From the NCBI RefSeq assembly GCF_027172205.1, contig NC_070606.1:98280534-98344533 (forward strand): a DNA stretch of 64,000 nucleotides, written 5' to 3'. The position numbers were made by a program, and so were the translations under genes. The stretch's first letter is position 1. The number at the start of each line of letters is the position of its first letter. The DNA comes from Podarcis raffonei. Taxonomy: Eukaryota > Chordata > Lepidosauria > Squamata > Lacertidae. The notes beneath the pieces were generated by a model. The model had not been told where the DNA came from, did no database searches, and saw only the letters and a list, made by a program, of their open reading frames with translations. Below are positions 34,270-40,736 of this stretch, in pieces.

Positions 34270-37166
34270 TCTTTATTGTCATTTCTTGTGCCCGCTGGAA
34301 TTACGCTTGTAAGAAGCATTCTACTGCAGCCAAAAGAGAAGGTTGTGGGTTCTGTGTGCTTGATTACAATGTGTATGTGTGTTTGTGCCCATGTGGTACC
34401 CGTGACAGTTTCTCCAGTTTGCCAATATGCTCTCAGGAAAAGCTTGATAATCCCTTCCTTATGTATTAGTTACAGTAAGAGAGTTTTTGAAGGCGAAGGA
34501 GTCATCAGTTTGGAGGTACTTGGTCAGGAGACTTGCAACCCAAGGTCAGGCATCATGTTGTTGATACTGTTCCTTGAAGAAGCAGATATACAGTGTTGGA
34601 TATCCAGGTGGATTATAGCAAGGACTGCTTTTAATCAGACTTGGCTGATGTCCCAGCAGCAGCCTTACCTGGAGAACTCAAACCTGACCTCGGCAATCCA
34701 TGCCCTGGTTCTTCCAGGCTGGACTGCTATAATGTTCTTTATGTGGGTCTGCCTTTAAAGACAATCCAGGAAGTTCAATTGCTTCCTGATTACTATCAGC
34801 AATTTAAGAGACTCCCATCGTTTTCATTGGCTGCTTCTTTCTATCCAGGCCCAATTTTGACTTTAAATTTTAAAGTGCAGGCTACAAGCTTCAAGCAGGT
34901 GTTCCCAGGAAGCCTATAAATCTATAATTATTAATCATACAAATGGGGCATTTAAGGTGCCAGCCTTCACCCAGTTCCTCCCTCCAGCAAATGTCACTCA
35001 GATTTTATTATTCTTATTTATTATGTTTAAAGGGCTGCCCATCAATAAGTAATTACTGGGCAAGAAACAAACAAATCTATATTAAAAAATACAATATATG
35101 TGCCACGAAGCCTTTGGCACACACCCTTAAGCACACAGCTACAAAACAAGCACATTCTCTTCTTACACGCAACACCATCTCCTCCTCCTCTTGTCTGTGT
35201 TGATTTACAGATTTTAAGTGCCTGGTGATAGAGATCTGTCTTCTTATACTTTCAACAGCGGCACGTACGTAGAAAGCCAGTGTGGAGCAGTGGTTAGCTT
35301 GTTGGCCTAGGACCTGGGAGACCAAGATTCAAACGCTTGCTTGGCCATCAAGCTCAGTGGGTGACTTCTCAGCCCAACCTACCTCTCATGGCGGTTGTTG
35401 TGGGGTTTAGGAGAGGCGGGGGAGAGCCATGTACACCACTTTGAGCTTCTTGGAGGAAAAGGTAGGATATACATGCAATTAATAGTACTAATGATAGCAA
35501 TAGATGGCACTTTCTAACCTACCTCCTCCTCCTCATAGCAGCAGCAGCAGAAACCTATTCGAAAGCATATTACAGTATTCTAAAAATTAGATTCCTGCAT
35601 TACAAAGAGGTTGGACTAGATGACCCTTGGGGTACAACTCATCAATTCTATGACAGTGTATTTCCTCAAATGAAAGAGAAGAGAAGCTAGACTGGCTCCC
35701 TCCCAGCAGGAACCTTCTGGTTCCAACAGGCTTTGGGGAACCGACTGCTTTTCAGCTGGTGCTGTGCTGTTTTTATTGTAACCATCCATTGTGTTTTTCA
35801 TAGATCTCATTTATTACACAGAGGTACATACATACAGTGGTACCTCTGGATGCGAACAGGATCCATTCGGACCGTGTTCGCATCCTGAAGTGAACGCAAC
35901 CCGCATCTGCGCAGGTCGTGATTCGCCGCGTCTGCGAATGCGCTTGATGTCATACTGAGCGTCTGCGCATGCGCAAGCGGCGAAAACCGGAAGTAACACG
36001 TTCTGTTACTTCCAGGTCGCTGCTCAATCCAAAAACGCTCAACCCAAAGCTACTTTAACCAGAGATATGAGTGTATATCTTTTGGACTACTGCAATGCGC
36101 TCTATGTGGGGCTACTTTTGAAGGTGACCCGGAAACTACAATTAATCCAGAATGCGGCAGCTAGACTGGTGACTGGGGGCAGCTGCAGAGACCACATAAC
36201 ACCGGTCTTGAAAGATCTACATTGGCTCCCAGTATGTTTCCGAGCACAATTCAAAGTGTTGGTGCTGACCTTTAAAGCCCTAAACGGCCTCAGTCCTGTA
36301 TACCTGAAGGAGCGTCTCCACCTCCATTGTTCTGCCCGGACACTGAGGTCCAGCACTGAGGGCCTTCTGGTGGTTCCCTCGCTGCAAGAAGCCAAGTTAC
36401 AGGGAACCAGGCAGAGGGCCTTCTCGGTGGTGGCGCCCGCCCTGTGGAACGCCCTCCCACCAGTTGTCAAAGAGAAAAATAACTACCAAACTTTTAGAAG
36501 ACATCTAAAGGCAGCCTTGTTTAGGGAAGCTTTTAATGTTTAATAGGTTATTGTATTTTAGTGTTTTGTTGGAAGCCGACCAGAGTGGCTGGGGGTCCCA
36601 GCCAGATGGTCGGGGTATAAATTATCATCATCATCATCATCATTATTATTATTATTATTATTAAATTAACGTTCAATCGTTTTTCTCAACTCGCTTTTCT
36701 AGTTTTTAAGCTGCTTATATTTTTACCGGAGTCCCTGCCAGGAGGAAAAGGCAGGGTATCAATAAATGCTACCGATTCTGCTCCTGCAGCGGGAGGTTCC
36801 CCCGATCTTCCCCGGCGCCGCCTCTCAGCCCCGCCCCCGTCACCTGCCGCGGCCCCCAAGGTTCGGTCCCTAACTCCTTAGGCTCCCCCGCCCGCCGAAC
36901 TCTCCCAACTGTCTCCCCCCCTTCGTTGCTCCCTTTGGTTCGGCCCCCTCTCCTCCTTCTCCCCCCTCCCCAAAGAGCAGACATGGTTCGGTCCGAGCAT
37001 CCCTCGCTCGGCTCCCCGCTCCCAAGCCCCGCCCCCATTTTGACCCCCCCTCCCGCCGCCGCCGCCCACTTGACCGGCCTCCCTCACCCAGCGACATGTC
37101 GATTTTCTCCAGCGTCTCGCTGCTGACGCTCCTCAGCGGGGCTCCGCCAGCGCCGAAGCCGCTCAT
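18210..37166 (-). CDS. FYTTD1: FYTTD1 / UIF, complete gene (9 coding exons)
   Basis: FYTTD1 (UAP56-interacting factor) is a nuclear mRNA export adaptor. It binds the helicase DDX39B/UAP56 and hands mRNA to NXF1. Joined coding exons: 37166-37088, 30352-30221, 29188-29043, 26570-26458, 26146-26050, 23526-23465, 20256-20182, 19912-19786, 18305-18210. The total is 927 nt, 308 residues, against about 318 in human. Residues 19-35 ([17 protein letters not shown]) hold the UAP56-binding motif. Basic Arg/Lys-rich segments ([29 protein letters not shown]) follow. The C-terminus [14 protein letters not shown]...RFVTVG is nearly identical to human. The extreme N-terminus ([13 protein letters not shown]) is diverged. 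Every junction is GT-AG and in frame. No nearby paralogue was seen. Confidence 0.96.
18732..18985. mobile_element. Tigger/pogo-like MITE (FYTTD1 intron 8)
   Basis: The termini CAGTGGACGCTCCGGTTGCG and AACCCAAGGTATGACTG are inverted repeats flanked by TA (18730-18731 and 18986-18987), as in Tc1/mariner-pogo elements. The interior is rich in CpG and GCGCATGCGC-like motifs. It is the same long form as the copy at 35835. Confidence 0.8.
19059..19207 (+). mobile_element. Penelope-like short retroelement with decayed hammerhead core, copy 1
   Basis: A perfect 14-bp duplication ACATGTATTAACCA flanks it (19045-19058 and 19208-19221). It contains CTGAAGA (19080-19086), the self-complementary GTGTGCATGCACAC, GAAA (19102-19105) and GCTCATACC. 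It then runs through GGTCTTTAAGGTGCTACTGG to GCAGACCAACACGGCTACC. The last part matches a repeat widespread in reptiles. Assignment to Penelope-like elements rests on the hammerhead layout known from that group. It is antisense to FYTTD1 intron 8. Confidence 0.65.
19786..19912 (-). CDS. FYTTD1: FYTTD1 exon 8
   Basis: Encodes [40 protein letters not shown] and KQ. Acceptor CCACAG and donor GTTGGTTG. Its first base completes an ATT codon split with exon 7. It is highly similar to human KPRLTRTAVPSFLTKREQSD. Confidence 0.96.
20182..20256 (-). CDS. FYTTD1: FYTTD1 exon 7
   Basis: Encodes [20 protein letters not shown] then VPSP, with acceptor CAAACAG and donor GTGAGT. The [20 protein letters not shown] block is identical to human, so this is the most conserved piece of the protein. 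Confidence 0.97.
20636..20767. mobile_element. Palindromic hAT MITE (132 bp, FYTTD1 intron 6)
   Basis: The ends CAGGATGAGGAAATTTGTGG and CCAAAGGTTCCCAAGCACTG are imperfect inverted repeats. They are flanked by AGGTAAAG (20628-20635) and AGCTAAAG (20768-20775), an 8-bp duplication with one mismatch. The inner part contains TGATGGGAGTTGTAGTTCAG-like and CTCCCATCAGCCCC motifs on opposite strands, a pattern common in reptile genomes. Confidence 0.8.
21190..21778 (+). mobile_element. L2-like LINE 3' end, lineage A copy 1
   Basis: The translation runs [26 protein letters not shown], then [20 protein letters not shown] and [20 protein letters not shown]. This is the C-terminal tail of an L2-like ORF2. 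The 3'UTR AGTGGCTGGGGAAACCCAGC ends in an ATT microsatellite. It is 5'-truncated with only slight decay. It lies in FYTTD1 intron 6, antisense to the gene. Confidence 0.88.
21850..22010 (+). mobile_element. CR1/L3-type LINE 3'UTR fragment
   Basis: It reads GGGAATCTGCTTGGCCACTG TGAGAACAGG then GCTGGACTAGATGGGCCACT, matching the 3'UTR end of the CR1/L3 copies elsewhere in the window. Confidence 0.65.
22790..22872 (-). mobile_element. L2-like LINE 3' tail
   Basis: Plus strand TTATTCTTATTCCCCACCCA TCTGGCAGGG and CCCAGCTACTCTGGGC form the inverted 3' tail of the lineage A L2-like family. Only the last 80 bases remain. Confidence 0.65.
23465..23526 (-). CDS. FYTTD1: FYTTD1 exon 6
   Basis: Encodes [20 protein letters not shown] plus two bases of the next codon. 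Acceptor TTGGGCAG and donor GTAAGTG. It aligns with human VQAQLNTEQLLDDVVAKRTR but is the least conserved exon. The split codon reads CCA (Pro) where human has Gln. Confidence 0.9.
23735..23950 (+). repeat. L2-like 3' tail with AAAT and ATT microsatellites
   Basis: GTTGTTAGCCGCCCTGAGCC and GGGTGGGGCATAAATAAAT form an L2-like (lineage B type) 3' end. It is followed by about 45 bp of AAAT and about 40 bp of ATT repeats. Confidence 0.75.
24708..25063 (+). mobile_element. Sauria SINE (FYTTD1 intron 5)
   Basis: Full length, with a perfect 10-bp duplication TATATGTAGC at 24698-24707 and 25064-25073. The head is GGGACGCGGGTGGCGCTGTG, the B box GCGGTTCGAATCCCC and the end TTTACCTTTACC. It is antisense to FYTTD1 and young. 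Confidence 0.96.
26050..26146 (-). CDS. FYTTD1: FYTTD1 exon 5
   Basis: Encodes [20 protein letters not shown] and [12 protein letters not shown]. Acceptor GTTTTACAG and donor GTACTG. Human has ...GNKLNHQKDTRQATFLFRRGLK. It ends on a codon boundary. Confidence 0.96.
26458..26570 (-). CDS. FYTTD1: FYTTD1 exon 4
   Basis: Encodes [20 protein letters not shown] and [17 protein letters not shown]. The acceptor CTGAAG is a weak-looking AAG type and the donor is GTGAGAG. It aligns with human NIEQYFPVLKRKANLLRQNE. The last codon is split with exon 5. Confidence 0.94.
27030..27260 (+). repeat. Old L2-like LINE remnant
   Basis: Weak translation similarity to the L2-like ORF2 end (...[17 protein letters not shown]-like) over about 100 bp. 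Highly decayed; ends approximate. Confidence 0.4.
27955..28165 (+). repeat. Old L2-like LINE remnant
   Basis: A decayed ORF2-end-like stretch ([12 protein letters not shown]) is followed by a T-rich 3'UTR and TTTTAAGCCACCTCGGGGG, which resembles L2-type 3' ends. Confidence 0.45.
28470..28830 (+). mobile_element. Candidate solo LTR (fossil), about 361 bp
   Basis: The interval begins TGTTAGGATA and ends TATCCCAACA, so it has short inverted TG...CA termini. An AATAAA lies about 190 bases from its right end, as in an LTR. No internal viral genes flank it. No matching target duplication is seen at the two ends, so the boundaries are provisional. It lies in FYTTD1 intron 3. Confidence 0.5.
29043..29188 (-). 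CDS. FYTTD1: FYTTD1 exon 3
   Basis: Encodes [40 protein letters not shown] and LNRSPLSEK. Acceptor CATTTCAG and donor GTATGTG. Human has GFGKTSLNRRGRVMPGKRRP and GVITGLAARKTTGIRKGISP. Confidence 0.97.
30221..30352 (-). CDS. FYTTD1: FYTTD1 exon 2
   Basis: Encodes [40 protein letters not shown] and QEYTG. Acceptor TTTTGCAG and donor GTAGGTAG. With exon 1 it builds the UAP56-binding motif. Confidence 0.97.
30653..31004 (-). mobile_element. Sauria SINE (FYTTD1 intron 1)
   Basis: Reverse orientation, full length, with a perfect 17-bp duplication TGTAGAGAGCCATGTGC at 30636-30652 and 31006-31022; one adjoining base is ambiguous. It is sense relative to FYTTD1. The long identical duplication marks a recent insertion. 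Confidence 0.96.
31046..31199 (+). mobile_element. tRNA-Lys-derived SINE with CR1 tail
   Basis: A duplication TATACATACA at 31036-31045 and 31200-31209 flanks it. The head AATAGCTCAGTCGGTAGAGC, ACGAGACTCTTGCTCTCAGG and GGTTCAAGCCCCATGTTGGG follows tRNA-Lys(CTT) with intact A and B boxes. The tail TGCAGGGGGTTGGGCTAGAT and TTCTATGATTCT is a CR1 3' end. It inserted beside the Sauria SINE's right duplication. Confidence 0.93.
31290..31480 (+). mobile_element. Old tRNA-derived SINE (second squamate type)
   Basis: Blocks CTTGCATGCAGAAATCCCCA, GGTTCAACCTCTGGCATCTC, and AAAGGCTGCTTCATATGTC match a tRNA-headed SINE whose better-known form reads CTTTGCATGCAGAAGGTCCC. It is decayed. Confidence 0.6.
31500..34220. 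other. FYTTD1 intron 1, largely unrecognised
   Basis: Mostly AT-rich unique sequence. A 40-bp Sauria-tail scrap lies near 32880-32910. The stretch of about 32910-33420 contains a polyA signal and might be a decayed LTR, but I could not place its ends. No exon was seen. Confidence 0.5.
34227..34270. repeat. AAT microsatellite
   Basis: About 14 perfect AAT units, open in all frames on that strand. Confidence 0.95.
34500..34910 (+). mobile_element. Decayed L2-like LINE fragment
   Basis: Fragments [20 protein letters not shown] and [17 protein letters not shown] correspond to the L2-like segment read [17 protein letters not shown] in younger copies. Several indels are present. Confidence 0.65.
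35274..35480 (+). mobile_element. tRNA-derived MIR-like lizard SINE
   Basis: AAGCCAGTGTGGAGCAGTGG TTAGC, then GACCTGGGAGACCAAGATTC, GCGGTTGTTGTGGGGTTTAG and CCACTTTGAGCTTCTTGGAG. A moderately old copy. Confidence 0.7.
35590..35655 (+). mobile_element. CR1 3' tail scrap
   Basis: GATTCCTGCATTACAAAGAG GTTGGACTAGATGACCCTTG and CAATTCTATGAC match the CR1/SINE tail end. Confidence 0.6.
35835..36073. mobile_element. Tigger/pogo-like MITE (FYTTD1 intron 1)
   Basis: Starts CAGTGGTACCTCTGGATGCG and ends CCAGAGATATGAGTG, flanked by TA on both sides (35833-35834, 36074-36075). The long form matches the copy at 18732 (GCGCATGCGC, CGGAAGTAAC-like blocks). An L2-like LINE tail starts immediately after it. 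Confidence 0.8.
36076..36662 (+). mobile_element. L2-like LINE 3' end, lineage A copy 2
   Basis: An uninterrupted frame to 36543 reads [60 protein letters not shown] and [20 protein letters not shown]. The 3'UTR GAGTGGCTGGGGGTCCCAGC ends in ATC/ATT repeats. The intact frame suggests recent insertion, although the 5' part is missing. Confidence 0.9.
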
Positions 37167-37450
37167 GGCCGCCGCTCCCAAAACACAAGACCGAGAGCGA
37201 GGAAAGCAGCACCACAGAAGCTCCTCGCTCTTTCCCCTTTCTGGGCATGCGCCGGGCGCGCTGGACGCATGCGCCACGCTCGAGCTCTCCACCCGCGTGA
37301 CGGAACCCAACGCCTCCTCCGGGCGCGAGAGCCGATTACGGGGCGGGGAAAGGAGCGGGGTCCGCCGTCGGCCGTTGCTGCGCTTGCGCGAGCCGAGCGA
37401 CTTCGGCGACGCTCGGGGGGGGGGGGAGTACCGTAGTTCGCCGAGCTGAG
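36780..37450 (-). promoter_or_regulatory. FYTTD1: FYTTD1 CpG-island promoter
   Basis: A GC- and CpG-rich block spans exon 1. Upstream of the ATG (above 37166) it contains two NRF1-like motifs (GGCATGCGCC near 37245, ACGCATGCGCC near 37267) and GC boxes (GGGGCGGGG near 37340). There is no TATA box. Unlike the LRCH3 and RUBCN promoters, I see no ZNF143/THAP11-type site. Confidence 0.75.
37088..37166 (-). CDS. FYTTD1: FYTTD1 exon 1 (start codon)
   Basis: ATG at 37166-37164 in the context GCGGCCATGAGC. Encodes [20 protein letters not shown] and KIDMSL, then one base of the next Asp codon; donor GTGAGGG. The N-terminal 13 residues differ from human MNRFGTRLVGATATSS, but EKIDMSLD is conserved. Confidence 0.95.
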
Positions 37451-37619
37451 CGCATAGGAGGAGGTACCGTAACGCGCTCCGCAACATAAAACCTGGCAAT
37501 GAAATCCTAAAGAGATAAGAACAAGTTAAAAGCAAATTAAACATAAAATATAAAATAAAATATAAATGAAGCTGATTAGGAAAAATCTTGGGGTGCGGAT
37601 TTACTCTGCTGTCCAGCTT

Positions 37620-37870
37620 GTCGGGGTGCTACTCCCCGCGGGTCTCTGGTCAACAAAAGGAGGAGTCTCCAGCCAAGTTAAAGAAGCAAACAGCGGTCAG
37701 TAGACCTGGTCTTTATTTGTTGCAACAAGGTTCAAACGCACAGAGAGTAGCAACCCCAAGCATGAGATTGTGTGACCTTTTAAGACCTCTCCCCATTTCC
37801 CATAATATATTTTTCAACAGCATCATCGATACATCACAAATATGTCACAGTGTAGGAGTGTTTGGCATGT
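37620..37870 (-). mobile_element. Possible LTR fragment (fossil)
   Basis: Read on the minus strand, an AATAAA is followed about 90 bases later by a terminus ending CCCCGACA, as at the right end of a retroviral-type LTR. The other end is not identifiable and a Sauria SINE begins at 37873. No viral genes are adjacent. Confidence 0.35.
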
Positions 37871-37872
37871 AG

Positions 37873-38205
37873 AAGGTAAAGGGACCCCTGACCATTAGGT
37901 CCAGTTGCAGATGACTCTGGGGTTGTGGCGCTCATCTCGCTTTATTGGCCGAGGGAGCCGGCGTACAGCTTCTGGGTCATGTGGCCAGCATGACTAAGCC
38001 GCTTCTGGTGAACCAGAGCAGCGCACAGAAACGCCGTTTACCTTCCCGCCGGAGCGGTACCTATTTATCTACTTGCACTTTGACGTGTTTTCGAACTGCT
38101 AGGTTGGCAGGAGCAGGGACTAAGAAACGGGCGCTCACCCTGTCACAGGGATTTGAACTGCCAACCTTCTGATTGGCAAGTCATAGGCTCTGTGGTTTGA
38201 CCCGT
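37873..38205 (-). mobile_element. Sauria SINE, head-truncated
   Basis: Inverted copy from the tail (AAGGTAAAGGGACCCCTGAC) to GGCTCTGTGGTTTGACCC. The last bases of the tRNA-like head are missing or degraded. Confidence 0.9.
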
Positions 38206-38833
38206 GCCCCAAAAAATGTATAGGTAGCTAGATACCAATTCATCATGGCTCATCTTATTTCGAAGCAGCATCTTCTGCTTGAATAACAAATAAAATTCTG
38301 GTGCCTCATGTATTGCGATGGTTTTTAAAACCTGATTCCTGCACTAATATGGGAAAATGCTGATGTTTGGAGCCCTGGTTTATATTGTCAGCATACTGAC
38401 ATAAAGGTTAAAATGCTTTTGCTTAATCCCTCAACCAATTTAACAAAATGAAAGATGGCAGATGCTCTGTGTCCAGACAGCAGGTGCAAAGCAGACCAAA
38501 CACAGACAGATGGTGGTGGAGGAGACAGCAGCAACTTTTATTATCCAAGCCAAGAAAGCAGCTGCCTGCAACTGGACATCTGCAAAGGAAAACGGAACAA
38601 ATACCAGCATCCAAAAGAAATATTTAAGCATCACCCTTTTGGTGTCCCCCATATGGCAAAAGTCACTTGAGGGTCAATGATGAAATAAAGCAACCATCAA
38701 TATAACCTTTTCCCCCAGCTGACACATTTGCAAAAAATAGAAAACTGATAGAAAAGGCTGCTGTTGTGATAATAATACAGATTGCAGTGTGCTAATATTG
38801 GAACAGTTTAATAGGTTCACTAACACGTTAGTA
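38206..38833. other. FYTTD1-RUBCN intergenic, nothing recognised
   Basis: AT-rich sequence. Short open frames at 38455-38680 overlap on both strands and show no family resemblance. Confidence 0.5.
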
Positions 38834-39179
38834 AGGGACGCGGGTGGCGCTGTGGGTTAAACCACAGAGCCTAGGACTTGCCGATCAGAAGGTTGGTGGT
38901 TCGAATCCCCGCAACGGGGTGAGCTCCTGTTGCCTGGTCCCTGCTCCTGCACACCTAGCAGTTCGAAAGCACGTCAAAGTGCAAGTAGATAAGTAGGTAC
39001 CACTCCTGCGGGAAGGTAAACAGTGTTTCCGTGCACTGCTCTGGTTCGCCAGAAGTGGCTTAGCCATGCTGGCCACATGACCCGAAAGCTGTACACCAGC
39101 TCCCTCGGCCAGTAAAGCGAGATGAGCAACCCCAGAGTCGGCCACGACTGGACCTAATGGTCAGGGGTCCCTTTACCTT
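38834..39179 (+). mobile_element. Sauria SINE
   Basis: Sense copy with TAACACGTTAGT (38821-38832) and TAACATGTTAGT (39180-39191) as a near-perfect duplication. Head GGGACGCGGGTGGCGCTGTG, end TTTACCTTT. It forms an inverted pair with the copy at 37873. Confidence 0.93.
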
Positions 39180-39214
39180 TAACATGTTAGTGTTTTGTAT
39201 ACAGATCCCCCCAT

Positions 39215-39560
39215 CCTACAGAAGTTGATACATGCAAGCCACATAAGAAGAACCTGCTAGATTGCCCATTTAATCCAGCATCCTGTTCTTACAGTGGCCA
39301 ACCAGATGTCCTTCAGAAACCAGCAAGCAGAATTCAAGGACAACAGCACTCTCCCTCCCTGTGGTTTCCAGCAACTGGTATTTGGAAACATTGCTTCCTC
39401 CAGCTGTGGAGGGCACAGCATAGCCATTCTGGCTAGTAGCATTGATAGCCTCCATGGCCCTCTTTTAAAGCCATCAAGGTTGGTGGCCATCACTGCCTCA
39501 TGAGGGAGTTCCATACATGAAGACGTACTCTATGATACCTATCTGCAACCTGTTGTAGCA
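39215..39560 (-). mobile_element. CR1/L3-type LINE 3' region
   Basis: Plus strand GCATCCTGTTCTTACAGTGG CCAACCAGATG, CAGCAACTGGTATTTGG and AAAGCCATCAAGGTTGGTGG CCATCACTGC are the reverse of the CR1/L3 segment seen forward at 43340-43560. Confidence 0.75.
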
Positions 39561-39763
39561 CAGTTCAGGAAAGGCTTTCCCTCTCGATTCTGCTCATTGT
39601 GCAAACTGGCTAATCACAAATAGGTCTCCTCATGGCCCTGTAGAATTGAACTGGGTTCACCTGCAGGTAAGTGAGATCAGGGTTGCAGCTTTGTTTCTTG
39701 AGTAAACCTGATCAGCATCACGCTTGCTCATTAATTTATATATAACCTATTGGCAGAGTTTTT

Positions 39764-40220
39764 CTCTTTTTAAAAATATATTTTTATTATTTTTTATTGA
39801 AAGTTTCCCAAAAACATACAACATATTTTCTTATACAATGTTTTGGACTTCCATCAACCACGTCAGAAGATTTTTCAGTCTTTATCACTTAATCTGCATT
39901 TCATTCATTTCACTATTACTTTTAATAGTCCTTCACTAATAATTCTCTTCATGCTTTTCTCTGCAATATTTCACATAGTCCTCCTTACAAAACGTCTTGT
40001 AGTCCTACTAGCGTAATCTGTTGATTACAATTGCTTTTCAAATAATTCACATATTTACTCCAGTCCTCTGAGAATCTCTGATCCCACAGGTTTCGAATCC
40101 TTCCTGTCATTTTATCTAATTCTGCGTAGTCCATTAATTTCGTCTGCCATTCTTATTTCCTCGATAGTTCTTCTGGTTTCCATTTCTGTGCCAATAGTAC
40201 TCTTGCTGCCGTTATATATC
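39764..40220 (-). mobile_element. 5'-truncated L1 LINE 3' end
   Basis: On the minus strand it reads an L1-type ORF2 end (KMTGRIRNLWDQRFSEDWSK, YVNYLKSNCNQQITLVGL), then a 3'UTR and an AATAAA plus A-rich tail ending at 39764. Near-identical flanks GGCAGAGTTTTT (39752-39763) and GGCAAAGTTTTT (40221-40232) are a probable duplication. Confidence 0.8.
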
Positions 40221-40610
40221 GGCAAAGTTTTTATAATCACCGGAGCCATTAAGTGCATGCACGCCCAATCGCCGTGCAGATAATTCCAACATTATCAAGG
40301 CATATTATTGCCCGCCCTCTTTAGCCCCGTTTCCCCCCGAAAAGAAAAGTCTAAATTCAAAATCGCCCTCATCCAAGCAGAGGCAGAACAGGCTTGGGAG
40401 CAGCTGTTCAGCGCGGGGCACGCTGGGAGTCGTAGTTCCCGAAGGATTCCGGGGGTGGGTGGGCGGGGCTTCCGGAGGCGTGCTTGCCTATCGGCGGGGC
40501 AGGGAACGTAGCGCGCCGGAACTTGCGTTGTCGAGGCGCGCGCGGGGGCCTCTGGGACTCGTAGTTCCCCGCCTCTGAGGGCGAGAGAAGGCGGCGCTGT
40601 CCCGGGCGAG

Positions 40611-40685
40611 ATGGCCGGAGGAGACGGGGCTGCGCTCAGAGTGGGCGTCGCCGTCCAGGCGGGGAGTGAGGCCGCCGGGCTCTGA
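40611..40685 (+). other. RUBCN: Candidate upstream ORF in RUBCN 5'UTR
   Basis: An ATG in good context (GCGAGATGG) opens a 24-codon frame ending TGA at 40683-40685, 22 bases before the main ATG and out of frame with it. If transcription begins upstream of 40611 it could lower RUBCN translation. No match to a known peptide. Confidence 0.5.
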
Positions 40686-40707
40686 CCGCCGCCTCGACCT
40701 CCGAGGG

Positions 40708-40736
40708 ATGGAGGTTGCGGGGCCGGAGGAGAGCAG
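40708..40736 (+). CDS. RUBCN: RUBCN exon 1 (start codon)
   Basis: ATG in context CGAGGGATGG; encodes MEVAGPEES plus two bases of Arg. Donor GTCAGAAG is slightly weak (GTCAG) but phase matches exon 2. A longer human-like N-terminus would need an upstream in-frame ATG, which is absent. Confidence 0.88.
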
